Assembly (NCBI RefSeq): GCF_000373585.1 | Contig: NZ_KB891883.1 | Coordinates: 62,001-126,000 of the forward strand | Source of the DNA: Streptomyces sp. MspMP-M5 | Lineage (GTDB): Bacteria > Actinomycetota > Actinomycetes > Streptomycetales > Streptomycetaceae | Direction: 5' to 3' | DNA length: 64,000 bases | Shown: one piece after another, positions 25,805-35,236 of the stretch | Position numbering within the stretch: the stretch's first letter is position 1 | Layout of the letters: each line of letters starts with the position of its first letter | Notes under the pieces: generated by a model | Databases searched by the model: none | Told to the model about the DNA's origin: nothing | What the model saw: only the letters and a program-made list of their open reading frames with translations | Position numbers and translations under genes: made by a program

Positions 25805-26008
25805 ACGCCGGCCCCGGCCCGGTTCCTACGGACGGGCTTCGGTTTCTTGGCTTGGTGCTGTCCGTCCCCTCTCCCTTTGCTGGCGGAGTGTTCACCTGCC
25901 GCTGCGTAGCGTTGTCAACACGTGAAGAGCCGAGGCGGAGCGGAGCTCGCAGCGGCTCTTGGCGCGGATGGCTCATGCCCGAGATCACCCGGCTCGAAGG
26001 GACACGTG

Positions 26009-27673
26009 ATGCGCGACCTCCAAGACCTCCGCCCGTCCCCGTCCATGGAGCACGACGACCCGCTCCTGGTAGCGGCTGATGAAGTACGAGCGTCCCGGCC
26101 CGAGTTGGCGGGGCCCTTCTTACGTTCCCTGCCCGGGGCGCAGGCCACGGTGCTGGGGCGTCTGTGGGGGGCCTTCGCCCGGGAGCCACTGCCGGGAATC
26201 ACCGGCCGGCGCCGCACCGGGGGTGATCTGACCGTCTCCCTGGAGGGCGGCGGATGCCTGTCGGGCGATGCGGCCGCCGCGGAGCGGTTCGCTCGGACGC
26301 CGCCCGGCTTCACCGTGGGAACACCCGCGGGAGCGGTGTCGGACCCGGTGCGGCTCCTCGCCGCGCTGGGCCTGCGCACGCCGGCGGCCCGCACGCTGAG
26401 TGCCGAGTTGGCCAACAGCGTGGCCAACCTTGCCTTGGCCCGGGCCGCCGCCGGGACCGGCCGGCCCGTGGTGCGCGACAGTGTGGACGCCGAGCAGGCC
26501 GTGGTCGACGGCCACCCCCAGCACCCGTGCTGCCGGACCCGCACCGGCCTGTCGGTAGCCGAGGTGCTGGCCTACGCACCCGAGTACCGGCCCGTGATCG
26601 AGATGTCCCTGCTGGCCGTGCCCGCCGGCCGGTGGCAGCAGGCCGGCACCTGGCCGGCGGAGCTGCGCGACGGCGACACGGTGCTGATGCCGCTGCATCC
26701 CTGGCAGCGCGACCATGTCCTCCCGCGGTTCGCCGGCCTGTCGCTGTCCGGGAGGTCGGTCACGGCGCGTCCGCTGATGTCCCTGCGGACCCTCGCTCCG
26801 CTGGACGCCCTGCCTGGCTGCCACGTCAAGACATCGCTGGACGTGCAGCTGACGAACTACCGACGCACCATCGCTCCGGCGGAGGTCGCCGACGGTCCCG
26901 TGCTGTCCGACCTGGTGGCGGCGGTCGTCGAGAAGTCCGGTCACGCGGACCGGCTGAGCGTGCTGCGGGAGCTGGGCGGCGGAGCCGTGCGCGTGGACGG
27001 ACAGCCGTGCTCGTCCTTGGGCTCGATGGTGCGGGAGTCGGCCGACCGGTACACGGGCCCGGACGAGATCGCGGCTCCCCTGACCGCCGTCTACGCCACC
27101 GAAGCCGCCCTGATCTCCGGTGAAGCGGTGGACTGGCTCGGCGAGTTCGCGGAGTTGGTGTTGCCGCCCGCGCTGACGCTGCTGTCCATGGGGGTCGCGC
27201 TGGAGGCGCACGGGCAGAACACGCTGGTGGTGCTGCGGCAGGGCCGCCCGGTACGCGTGCTGTACCGGGATCTGGACGGCGTGCGGGTGAGCGGCCGGCG
27301 CCTGGCCGCCTGCGGCTTCGAACTGCCGCGCCTGGCCGGGAGCCGTGCGGGAGAGGACCCGTTCGCGCTGCGGGCCAAGCTGTTCGGCGGGCTGCTGAGC
27401 GGCGTGTTCGGCGAGCTGGTGGCAGTGCTGTCCCGGGCGCGCGGAGCCGATCCCGGCGACCTGTGGGCCGTGATCGCCGGCGTCGCCCGGAGGGTCTTCG
27501 CCGCGCTGCGGGCCGAGGACGGTGACGAGGAAGCGTTCTTCGCCACCGCCTGGCCGTTGAAGGCCACCACCGCGATGCGGCTGGCCGGCACCCCCGGCAA
27601 GGCCCAGTGGGTGGAGGTGCCCAACCCGGTGGCCGCCCACCGCGGCAGTACCCGACGGGAGGTCCGGCGATGA
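26009..27673 (+). CDS. NRPS-independent siderophore synthetase (IucA/IucC family), first
   Basis: A 554-residue ATP-dependent carboxylate-amine ligase. The central IucA/IucC signatures are LMPLHPWQRDHVLPRF, VKTSLDVQLTNYRRTI and SMVRESADRYTG. The C-terminal FhuF-like part carries MGVALEAHGQNTLVVL and VLYRDLDGVRV. The enzyme couples citrate or a related carboxylate to an amine through an acyl-adenylate in siderophore assembly. Its N-terminal part is shorter and more divergent than in the second synthetase, so the two are probably different NIS types acting in sequence. ATG 26009 (AAGG upstream) is chosen; the frame is open to 25922 but adds non-family residues. It begins a four-gene overlapping operon. 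Confidence 0.9.
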   Translation: MRDLQDLRPSPSMEHDDPLLVAADEVRASRPELAGPFLRSLPGAQATVLGRLWGAFAREPLPGITGRRRTGGDLTVSLEGGGCLSGDAAAAERFARTPPGFTVGTPAGAVSDPVRLLAALGLRTPAARTLSAELANSVANLALARAAAGTGRPVVRDSVDAEQAVVDGHPQHPCCRTRTGLSVAEVLAYAPEYRPVIEMSLLAVPAGRWQQAGTWPAELRDGDTVLMPLHPWQRDHVLPRFAGLSLSGRSVTARPLMSLRTLAPLDALPGCHVKTSLDVQLTNYRRTIAPAEVADGPVLSDLVAAVVEKSGHADRLSVLRELGGGAVRVDGQPCSSLGSMVRESADRYTGPDEIAAPLTAVYATEAALISGEAVDWLGEFAELVLPPALTLLSMGVALEAHGQNTLVVLRQGRPVRVLYRDLDGVRVSGRRLAACGFELPRLAGSRAGEDPFALRAKLFGGLLSGVFGELVAVLSRARGADPGDLWAVIAGVARRVFAALRAEDGDEEAFFATAWPLKATTAMRLAGTPGKAQWVEVPNPVAAHRGSTRREVRR

Positions 27674-29367
27674 CCTCTCCGACGCTCGGCACGCCGGCCC
27701 CCGGCACCGCCGCCTCCGACGTCGACGGCGCCACCGCGGACGTGGTGACCGCACACACCCTGCTCAACTGCCTGGTTCGTGAGGTCTCCGGGCCCGAGCG
27801 CCAAGTCATCGTCGCCGACGGGCACCTGCTGGTGCGTCTGCCGCGCCGCGGAGTGCTGCTGCGGGTGGCGCTGCGTCGTCAGTCGCTGATCGGCGCCCAC
27901 CGCTTCAGCGGGCCGCCCGAGCGCTGCGAGGGCGCCGCCTGGTCCCCGCTCGGCTCGGCCGCGCTCGCGGACCTGATCCGCGCGGAACTCACCTCGTGCA
28001 CCGGCGCCGACAACGGGGAGTTCACCGCCCAGGTCGCCGCCAGCCGTGCCACCATCCGCACCGTGCTGACGGCCCGGCGCGCGCACCGGCCCTCGCCCGA
28101 CGCCTATCTCGCCTCCGAGCAGTCCCTCGTCTACGGGCACCGCTTCCACCCCACCCCCAAGTCCCGTAGCGGCGACCCGCACGAGTGGCTGGAGTACGGG
28201 CCGGAGACCGGCAGCCGGTTCGCCCTGCGCCATCTCGCCGTACGACCCGAACTGCTCTACGGAGAAGGCGACTCCAGCGCCCTGGACGCCCTGGGGCCGG
28301 CCCGGCCGGGCCACCTCGTCCTGCCCGCCCACCCGTGGCAGTACCGGATGCTGTCCGGCCACCGTGCCCTGCGTGCGGCGCTCGCCCGCGGCGACGTGCA
28401 CGATCTGGGCAGCTGCGGTCCCCTGGTGGCGCCCACGGCATCGGTGCGCACCGTGTACGAGCCGGCCGCCGACGTGTTCCTGAAGTTCAGTCTGAATGTG
28501 CGCCTGACCAACTGCGTACGAAAGAACTCCGCCTACGAGCTGGCCGGTGCCGTCGTCCTGCACGAGGTCGTCCAGCCGGTGTTCGCGGCGTTGCGCGCGC
28601 GGTACCCGGGGTGCGGCATGTTGGGCGAGCCGGGCTACCGCAGTCTCGACCTCGACGGCAGCCGCGACCTCCACGAGGGTTTCGGGGTGATCGTGCGCGA
28701 GGGCTTCGGCCGGCATCTGCCGCCCGCCGTCACGCCCCTGCTGGCCGCCGCCGTCGCCGACGAGTATCCCAACAGCCCGGCGCACGTCTCCCGGCTCCTG
28801 GCCCGCCGGGGCTCCGATCCGCTGGCTTGGTGGGACGCCTATCTCGGACTGCTGCTGCCGCCGGTCCTGGCCGCGTACTTCGAGCACGGCCTGGTCCTGG
28901 AACCGCATCTGCAGAACGTGGTCGTCGGCGTGCGCGCGGACGGCATGCCCGCACACGTCCTCTTCCGCGACCTGGAAGGCACCAAGCTCGTCCCCGAACG
29001 CCACCACCGGACGCTGGCCGCGCTGGACGAGGAGACCAGAGGACCGCTCACCTACAGCGCCGCCCGCGGCTGGGACCGCGTCGCATACTGCCTGCTGGTC
29101 AACCATGTCGCGGAAATGGTCAGCGCACTGGCCGACACCGCGCCCGCGCTGGAGGCGTCCTTGTGGGGGCTGGTCCACGACCACATCGCGGCCTACGCGG
29201 CCGACACGGGCAACCCACCCAGGCTGCGGGCGCTGCTGTCCGGGGTGCCACTGCCCGCCAAGGCCAACCTCCTGCTGCGCTGGGCCCGCCAGGCCGACCG
29301 GCACGCCACCTACGTGCCACTGCCCAGTCCGCTGTCCGACGACTTCCCCCGGCAGGTGACCCCGTGA
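27670..29367 (+). CDS. NRPS-independent siderophore synthetase (IucA/IucC family), second
   Basis: A 565-residue synthetase whose ATG overlaps the previous stop (ATGA). It shows the full NIS signature: YGHRFHPTPKSRSG in the ATP-binding region, LVLPAHPWQYRML, FLKFSLNVRLTNCVRKNS, and the C-terminal EHGLVLEPHLQNVVVG and LFRDLEGTKLV. Together with the first synthetase it should make two amide or ester bonds of a carboxylate siderophore. The pairing with a PLP decarboxylase and an MFS exporter resembles staphyloferrin-type loci, but the product here is not known. Confidence 0.92.
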   Translation: MTSPTLGTPAPGTAASDVDGATADVVTAHTLLNCLVREVSGPERQVIVADGHLLVRLPRRGVLLRVALRRQSLIGAHRFSGPPERCEGAAWSPLGSAALADLIRAELTSCTGADNGEFTAQVAASRATIRTVLTARRAHRPSPDAYLASEQSLVYGHRFHPTPKSRSGDPHEWLEYGPETGSRFALRHLAVRPELLYGEGDSSALDALGPARPGHLVLPAHPWQYRMLSGHRALRAALARGDVHDLGSCGPLVAPTASVRTVYEPAADVFLKFSLNVRLTNCVRKNSAYELAGAVVLHEVVQPVFAALRARYPGCGMLGEPGYRSLDLDGSRDLHEGFGVIVREGFGRHLPPAVTPLLAAAVADEYPNSPAHVSRLLARRGSDPLAWWDAYLGLLLPPVLAAYFEHGLVLEPHLQNVVVGVRADGMPAHVLFRDLEGTKLVPERHHRTLAALDEETRGPLTYSAARGWDRVAYCLLVNHVAEMVSALADTAPALEASLWGLVHDHIAAYAADTGNPPRLRALLSGVPLPAKANLLLRWARQADRHATYVPLPSPLSDDFPRQVTP

Positions 29368-30659
29368 TGCCACACCTGGAAGACCGACTGCGGCACCTGG
29401 CCGACGACGAACTCCCCGCATACGTCTACGATTTGGCCGGACTGCGCAGACATGTCCGCGCCATCCGGGAAGCGCTGCCCGAACGGGTGGAGGTGTTCTA
29501 CGCGGCCAAGGCGAACCCGGATCCCCGGCTGCTGCAGGCCCTGCGGGAGGTCGTCGACGGCTTCGAGGTCGCCTCCGGCGGCGAACTCCGGCATACCCGC
29601 CAGGAGTTGCCCCGGGCCCGCCTCGCCTTCGGTGGACCGGGAAAGTCGGCGCCCGAAGTGGCACAGGCCCTGGACCTCGGGGTGGAGCGACTGCACGTCG
29701 AGAGCGAGCACGAACTGCGAATGCTCGGCGAGCTTGCCGCGGGCCGCCCCGTAGAGGTGCTCCTGCGGGTCAATCTGCCCGTCGGTCTGGGCGAGGTGTC
29801 GCTGGCGATGGGAGGGCGGCCCAGTCCCTTCGGCATCGATCCCACCCGTCTGGATGCCTGTCTGCGGATCCTGGCCGCCCACCCCGGCATCCGGCTGCGG
29901 GGTGTGCACGCTCACCTGGCCTCCGGCCTGGATGCCGGGGAACAGCTGCGGGTCGCCGAGCACGTCATCTCCTGGGCCGTGGGGTGGGCCCGCTCCCGGG
30001 ACATCCGGCTGCGCGAAGTCAACATCGGCGGCGGAATGAGCGTCGACTACGCCGACCCGGGGCGCCACTTCGACTGGCAGGTCTTCGGGCGTGGCCTGCG
30101 CCGCGTCCTGGACGAGCGCCCCGGGCTGACGGTGCGCATCGAACCAGGCCGGTCGGTGAGCGCGTACTGCGGCTGGTACGTGACCCGGGTCCTCGACGTC
30201 AAGCACAGTCAGGGCGAGGCGTTCGCCGTGCTGGCCGGGGGCACCCACCATCTGCGCACTCCGGCCGCCAAGGGCCACAACCAGCCCTTCGAGGTCGTGG
30301 CCCGTGAGGACTGGCCCTGGTCGTGGGCGCGACCGGCCGTCGCCGGCGAACCGGTGACGCTGGCCGGACAGTTGTGCACGCCCAAGGACGTCCTGGCCCG
30401 ACGCGTGCCCGTCGGGCGGCTGCGGGCGGGCGACCGCGTGGCGTTCGCGATGGCCGGGGCGTACGCGTGGAACATCTCCCACCACGACTTCCTCATGCAC
30501 CCGGCACCCGGATTCCACTACCTGGACACCGCGTTCCCGGATACCGCGCCCCCGGATTCCGGGCCCCCGGATTCCGCTCGCCCTGGTTTCGGGGCGCCGC
30601 GACCCGCCCTGCACGCCCAGCCGTCCGGGGGAGGCCGCGTTGTCCGGCGCCGCGGCTGA
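29367..30659 (+). CDS. Type III PLP-dependent amino acid decarboxylase
   Basis: A 430-residue alanine-racemase-fold decarboxylase of the DAP/ornithine decarboxylase family. The PLP lysine lies in VFYAAKANPD (near residue 50). The phosphate-binding GGG is in NIGGGMSVDYAD, EPGRSVSAYCGWYV follows, and the catalytic Cys is in AGQLCTPKDVL. In siderophore loci such enzymes (SbnH is the known case) decarboxylate an amino acid or a citrate-amino-acid conjugate to give the diamine building block. The gene overlaps both neighbours. The last ~35 residues are a Pro-rich tail with short DNA repeats (GCCCCCGGATTCCG twice) and overlap the exporter start, so the tail is probably non-essential. Confidence 0.88.
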   Translation: MPHLEDRLRHLADDELPAYVYDLAGLRRHVRAIREALPERVEVFYAAKANPDPRLLQALREVVDGFEVASGGELRHTRQELPRARLAFGGPGKSAPEVAQALDLGVERLHVESEHELRMLGELAAGRPVEVLLRVNLPVGLGEVSLAMGGRPSPFGIDPTRLDACLRILAAHPGIRLRGVHAHLASGLDAGEQLRVAEHVISWAVGWARSRDIRLREVNIGGGMSVDYADPGRHFDWQVFGRGLRRVLDERPGLTVRIEPGRSVSAYCGWYVTRVLDVKHSQGEAFAVLAGGTHHLRTPAAKGHNQPFEVVAREDWPWSWARPAVAGEPVTLAGQLCTPKDVLARRVPVGRLRAGDRVAFAMAGAYAWNISHHDFLMHPAPGFHYLDTAFPDTAPPDSGPPDSARPGFGAPRPALHAQPSGGGRVVRRRG

Positions 30660-31941
30660 GGCCACGGAGGCGGCGACCGCACCGCCCGAGCGCGCCGCGC
30701 CGCATGCACTCCACGTCCGTGCCTTCCGCCGTTACCTGCTCGGGCAGTTGGTGTCCAACACCGGAACGTGGATGCACCGGGCCGCGCAGGACTGGCTGGT
30801 CCTCCAGCTCACCGGGCACAGCGGCACCGCCGTCGGCATCGTGACGGCGCTTCAGTTCCTCCCCCAGAGCCTGCTCGGCCTGTGGGGAGGCGTCATCGCC
30901 GACCGCTACCCCAAACGCACCCTGTTGCTCCTCACCCAGAGCCTCATGGCCGGTCAGGCCCTGCTCCTGGGAACGCTGACGCTCGGCGGCACGGTGCGTG
31001 TCTGGCACGTCTACGTCCTGGCCACCGCCCTTGGGACGGCGACCGCGCTGGACGGGCCGGCGCGCAACGCCTTCATCGGCGAGCTGGTCGGCCGCGCACG
31101 GCTGCCCAGCGCGGTCAGCGTGAACGCGGCGCAGTTCAACGCCGCCCGCATCCTCGGACCCGCCGTGGCCGGGCTGGTCATCGCGGCCCTCGGCAGCGGC
31201 TGGGTCTTCCTGCTGAACGCCGTCTCCTACGCGGCGGTCCTCGCCGGGCTGGCCACCATGCGCCCGCACGGTCGCGCCCCCGCCCACCGCCGGGCGGCGA
31301 ACGCCGTGCGGCTGACCGACGCCCTGCGGCACATCCGCACCACTCCCCCACTGCGCCGGACGATCGCCCTGACCGCCGTCATCGGTACGTTCTGCCTGAA
31401 CTTCCAGGTGACGATCTCCCTCATGGCCACCACCGAATTCCACACCGGTGCGGCGGCGTTCGGCGCGCTGTCCGCCGCCTATGCCGCGGGCAGTCTGCTC
31501 GGGGCGCTGCGGGCCGCGGGCCGCAGCCGACCGCCCTCGCTGCGGCTGCTCGTGGGATGGGCCGCGGCATTCGGTCTGCTCGAAGCCGCGACCGGCGTCA
31601 TGCCCACGCCCGTCGCCTGTGCCGTGATGCTCGTTCCGACCGGAGTCGCCGCCGTCCTGGTCACCACCATGGCGAACACCCTCGTCCAGCTCAGCACCGA
31701 TCCGGACATGCGCGGCCGGGTGCTGTCCGTCTACTTCCTCGTCCTCCTCGGGGGCACCCCCCTCGGCGCCCCCCTGATCGGCTGGATCGCCCAGACCTTC
31801 GGCGCCCGGTACGGGCTCGTCCTCGGCGGGTCGGCCGGCCTGCTGGCCGCCGGGGCCGTGGCCGCGACCTGCCAGGCTTCCGCTCACCCGAAAGGGGAAG
31901 CCTCCCGTGATCCAGCCACCGCCGGTCTCCGAGATGTGTGA
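30640..31941 (+). CDS. MFS transporter, probable siderophore exporter
   Basis: A 433-residue major-facilitator protein with about twelve membrane helices, of the enterobactin-exporter-like (MFS_3) type. It contains RRYLLGQLVSNTGTWMHRAAQDWLVL in helix 1, the loop GVIADRYPKRTLLLL as motif A, and MRGRVLSVYFLVLLGGTPLGAP in the second half. It starts at TTG 30640 with GGGGGAGG upstream, overlapping the decarboxylase gene by 20 bp, so it is co-translated with the siderophore genes. Export of the assembled siderophore is the natural role. No uptake genes lie in this operon. Confidence 0.88.
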   Translation: MSGAAAEATEAATAPPERAAPHALHVRAFRRYLLGQLVSNTGTWMHRAAQDWLVLQLTGHSGTAVGIVTALQFLPQSLLGLWGGVIADRYPKRTLLLLTQSLMAGQALLLGTLTLGGTVRVWHVYVLATALGTATALDGPARNAFIGELVGRARLPSAVSVNAAQFNAARILGPAVAGLVIAALGSGWVFLLNAVSYAAVLAGLATMRPHGRAPAHRRAANAVRLTDALRHIRTTPPLRRTIALTAVIGTFCLNFQVTISLMATTEFHTGAAAFGALSAAYAAGSLLGALRAAGRSRPPSLRLLVGWAAAFGLLEAATGVMPTPVACAVMLVPTGVAAVLVTTMANTLVQLSTDPDMRGRVLSVYFLVLLGGTPLGAPLIGWIAQTFGARYGLVLGGSAGLLAAGAVAATCQASAHPKGEASRDPATAGLRDV

Positions 31942-31951
31942 CGCTGCGGCC

Positions 31952-32674
31952 ATGCGGGTGCTGCTCATCGAGGACGACAACGCCATCGCCGAACCCCTGG
32001 CCGTGGGCCTGGGCCGCTATGGCTTCACGATCGACCGGGTCGGCACCGGAGCGGCCGCCCTCGCCGCTCCGGTGCCCGACATGGTCCTGCTCGACCTCGG
32101 GCTGCCCGACATGGACGGCATCGATGTCTGCCGTACGCTGCGCAGTCGCTCCCGCGTGCCGATCATCATGATCACCGCGCGGGGTGACGAGACCGACCGC
32201 GTCGTCGGCCTCGAACTGGGCGCCGACGACTACCTCTCCAAGCCCTTCGGAATCAGGGAACTCGTCGCCCGCATGCGCGCCGTCACCCGCCGCGCCCACC
32301 TCACCGACCCGATGGCCCACGACATGGCCCCCGGTGACGGGATGCGGCCCGCCAACGGCACACCGCAGCGCGTCGGAGACCTCGTCATCGACCGGCGGAC
32401 CAGGAAAGTACACGTCGCGGGGGAGCATGTCGCGCTGGCTCCAAAGGAGTTCGGCCTCCTCGCCCTCCTCTGCGAGGATCCCGGCGCCGTCTACTCACGG
32501 CAGCACATTCTCGACACCGTCTGGGACCCCAACTACTTCGGCCCGACCAAGACCCTCGACGTCCACATCGCCGCCCTGCGCCGCAAACTCGGCAACCCCG
32601 CCTGGATCGAGACCGTCCGGGGAGTCGGCTTCCGGCTGACCGCGCCCGCCGACGGAGGCGAGGACCACCGGTGA
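31952..32674 (+). CDS. OmpR/PhoB-family response regulator
   Basis: A 240-residue DNA-binding response regulator. The receiver domain has LLIEDDNAIAEPLA, the phospho-acceptor Asp in MVLLDLGLPDMDGIDVC (near residue 48), the Thr in IIMITARGDE and the Lys in YLSKPFG. The C-terminal winged helix has VALAPKEFGLLALL, YFGPTKTLDVHIAALRRKLG and VRGVGFRL. ATG 31952 is preferred because it begins directly at the receiver fold; the frame is open to 31907. It follows the exporter by 10 bp and overlaps the kinase by GTGA, so it may be transcribed with the siderophore operon. Confidence 0.9.
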   Translation: MRVLLIEDDNAIAEPLAVGLGRYGFTIDRVGTGAAALAAPVPDMVLLDLGLPDMDGIDVCRTLRSRSRVPIIMITARGDETDRVVGLELGADDYLSKPFGIRELVARMRAVTRRAHLTDPMAHDMAPGDGMRPANGTPQRVGDLVIDRRTRKVHVAGEHVALAPKEFGLLALLCEDPGAVYSRQHILDTVWDPNYFGPTKTLDVHIAALRRKLGNPAWIETVRGVGFRLTAPADGGEDHR

Positions 32675-34089
32675 TCCACCGCGTCCTGCTCAGCTACCTC
32701 ACCCTCACCGTGCTCGTCCTGCTCACCCTGGAGATCCCCTTCGGGATCCTCTACGCCCGCAGCCGGACCTCCGCGCTCACCACCACCCTCGAACGCGACG
32801 CCGTGGTCCTGGCCGAACTCGCCGAGGAGGACATCGAGAACGCCGACACCCGTGCGCTGCCCCACCTGCTGAACGGCGCCATCCGACGCGACCACACCCA
32901 GGCCGTCGTCGTCGACCGGCACGGAACCATTCTCACCACCGCCCCGGCGGACCCGCCCCCACCGGCACGGAACCTCGCCGGGGCACCGGACATCATCGCC
33001 GCACTGCACAACCACCGCACCAGTGGCACCACCCGCGACCCCCTCTCCGGCGGCGAGGCCCGCTACGTCACCGTGCCCGCCGCCTCCGGGCCCCTCGTCC
33101 GCGGAGCCGTCCGGATCACCGCCCCCACCCGCGACACCACGGCACGCATCCACACCGCCTGGGCCTTGCTGGCCGGCGCCGGGCTCGCCGTCCTCGCCGC
33201 CATGACCGCGATAGGGCTCACCCTCGCCCGCTGGACCACCCGGCCGGTACGCAAGCTCGAACGCGCCACCGCCCAGCTCGCCGGCGGCACCCTGACCGAG
33301 CCACCCGCGGCCGACGTCGGGCCACGCGAACTCCGCCGCCTCGCCGCCACCTTCAACCACACCGCGACCCGCCTGCAGCACCTCCTCCGCGCCCAGCACC
33401 GGTTCGCCGCCGACGCCTCCCACCAGCTCAAGACCCCCCTGACCGCGCTCCGCCTGCGCCTGGAGAACCTCGAACCCGACATCAACGCCGACGCCCGTCA
33501 CCACCTCGACCAGGCCATCGCCGAAACCGACCGTCTCGTGCGCATGATCCACGGGCTGCTCGCCCTGGCCCGCCTGGAGGAGGACCACACCGCCCCCACC
33601 CCCGTGAACGCCGACGCCGTCGTGCACGACCGGGTCGAGACGTGGTCGGCCTTCGCCACCGACCACAACGTCACCCTCCGCCTCACCGGCGCAACCACCG
33701 GCCACGTCCAGGCCATCCCCGGAGCGCTGGAACAGATCCTCGACAACCTTCTGGCCAACGCGCTGCGCGCCACACCCCCCGGCAGCACCATCACCCTCCA
33801 CCGCACCCCGGCTCCCACCCCACACCACCGGACCGCCCCACCCGTCCATCTCCACATCATCGACCAAGGCCCCGGCATGACCACCACCGAATGCGAGCGT
33901 GCCTTCGACCGCTTCTGGCGCGCGCCCAACACCTCCCCCGGCGGCACCGGACTCGGCCTGACCATCGCCCGCCAACTCGCCCAGGCCAGCGGCGGCTCCA
34001 TCGAACTCCACCCCCATCCCACCGGCGGCCTGGACGCAGTGATCCACCTGCGCCCAGCCGCACAGCCGCACGGCAACCGAGCCGGGTGA
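32671..34089 (+). CDS. Sensor histidine kinase
   Basis: A 472-residue membrane kinase that starts at GTG 32671, overlapping the regulator stop. The first helix (residues 5-27) and second helix (170-192) flank an outer sensor domain of about 140 residues. A HAMP domain (TTRPVRKLERATAQLAGG) follows. The phospho-acceptor His is in DASHQLKTPLTALRLRLENLE near residue 251. The ATPase domain has N-box DNLLANALRATPPG, G1 DQGPGM and G2 GGTGLGL. It is the partner of the preceding response regulator. The stimulus is unknown; adjacency to siderophore genes suggests iron or envelope sensing, but this is only context. Confidence 0.9.
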   Translation: MIHRVLLSYLTLTVLVLLTLEIPFGILYARSRTSALTTTLERDAVVLAELAEEDIENADTRALPHLLNGAIRRDHTQAVVVDRHGTILTTAPADPPPPARNLAGAPDIIAALHNHRTSGTTRDPLSGGEARYVTVPAASGPLVRGAVRITAPTRDTTARIHTAWALLAGAGLAVLAAMTAIGLTLARWTTRPVRKLERATAQLAGGTLTEPPAADVGPRELRRLAATFNHTATRLQHLLRAQHRFAADASHQLKTPLTALRLRLENLEPDINADARHHLDQAIAETDRLVRMIHGLLALARLEEDHTAPTPVNADAVVHDRVETWSAFATDHNVTLRLTGATTGHVQAIPGALEQILDNLLANALRATPPGSTITLHRTPAPTPHHRTAPPVHLHIIDQGPGMTTTECERAFDRFWRAPNTSPGGTGLGLTIARQLAQASGGSIELHPHPTGGLDAVIHLRPAAQPHGNRAG

Positions 34090-34104
34090 GCCCGCGGCGG
34101 GTCG

Positions 34105-35193
34105 CTAGGGCATCCCCGAGGGCAGCGGGGCGGTGAGTTCTTTGAGTTGCGGGAGTACTTCGGCCGCGAACAGGCGCTGGCTGGCTTCGATCTCGCCGTA
34201 GCCGAGGCCGCCATGGGAGAACACGACGTTGGCCTGCACCGGTCCCGTCACCTCAAGTCGCCTCCTGTATTTCTCGACGATCTGGTCGGGCGTGCCCCAG
34301 ATCTGCGAGTCCACAAAGGCGCGGGCGGCGTTCTCCATTCCGGCCTCGCGGATCGCCGCCGCGCCCGCCGCGTAATCCGTGTAGCCCTTGATCCCGGCGA
34401 AGTGCTCACCGGCGAAGTCGTAATGCTGGACCACGGATACGAAGTAGTTGCCGATCGCTTCTCTGGCACGTCGTTCGGCTTCGGCCGGGTCGGCGTGGCA
34501 GTAGGTGAAGTCGGTCATTACGGGTGGTCCGGGAGGACGGCCGTGCCACTCGACAAACAGGGCACGATATCGGGCGATCGCTGCGGCGTGTACTTCGGCG
34601 GGGTATTGGACGAAGGTCATCATCGTCGCCCCGAGTTCGGCGGCGATGAGCTGAGAGTCCGGCGACATCGCCACGCAGAAGAGCCGGTCGGCGAACGATC
34701 TGGTGGGGCGCGGTCGGACCTCGACCCGGGGCTGGGGGTAATAGGGGCCGTCGTTTTCCACAACACCGCTCTCCAGGCCGCGCAGCACCATACGAGCCGC
34801 CTCGTCGAACCGCTCCCGGGCCTCCTTCATATCCACCCGGAATCCGTCGAACTCCCGCTTCGCCAGCCCGCGGCCGAGGCCGACCAGCAGCCTGCCCTCA
34901 CTGAGGTGATCCAGCATGATCAGCTTCTCCACCACCCGCAGCGGGTCGTTCCACGGCAGAATCACCGCCCCCGTACCCAGGGCGATGGTGCTGGTGCGGG
35001 CGGCCAGATACGACAGCACCTGCGTCGCGTCCGGGCACATCGCGAAGTCGTCGAAGTGGTGCTCCACCGACCAGATCGAATCAAACCCCTGCTCCTCGAC
35101 CTGGTCGAGCAGTTTCAGTTCCGCGCGGTACATCCCTTCGTCGGTGAGGTTCTGTCGCCAGTTCTGCCACCCCAGGTGGTATCCGACGTGCAT
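34105..35193 (-). CDS. LLM-class (luciferase-like) flavin-dependent oxidoreductase
   Basis: A 362-residue protein of the bacterial-luciferase-like family. Landmarks are FDSIWSVEHHFDDFAM, LSYLAARTSTIALGTGAVILPWNDPLRVVEKLIMLDHLSEGRLLVGLGRGLAKREFDGF (the long conserved block, residues 62-120), and YGEIEASQRLFAAEVLPQL at the end. Such enzymes use reduced FMN or F420 to oxygenate or oxidise substrates. It is the last gene of the minus-strand PKS operon, 43 bp after the SDR, so tailoring of the polyketide is likely. ATG 35193 is chosen over GTG 35199 because GGAG lies 6 nt upstream. Its stop faces the kinase stop across 15 bp. Confidence 0.87.
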   Translation of the reverse strand: MHVGYHLGWQNWRQNLTDEGMYRAELKLLDQVEEQGFDSIWSVEHHFDDFAMCPDATQVLSYLAARTSTIALGTGAVILPWNDPLRVVEKLIMLDHLSEGRLLVGLGRGLAKREFDGFRVDMKEARERFDEAARMVLRGLESGVVENDGPYYPQPRVEVRPRPTRSFADRLFCVAMSPDSQLIAAELGATMMTFVQYPAEVHAAAIARYRALFVEWHGRPPGPPVMTDFTYCHADPAEAERRAREAIGNYFVSVVQHYDFAGEHFAGIKGYTDYAAGAAAIREAGMENAARAFVDSQIWGTPDQIVEKYRRRLEVTGPVQANVVFSHGGLGYGEIEASQRLFAAEVLPQLKELTAPLPSGMP

Positions 35194-35236
35194 GGCCACT
35201 CCGCTTTCTCTCGATACAGAGCCCGAGTTCGGAACA

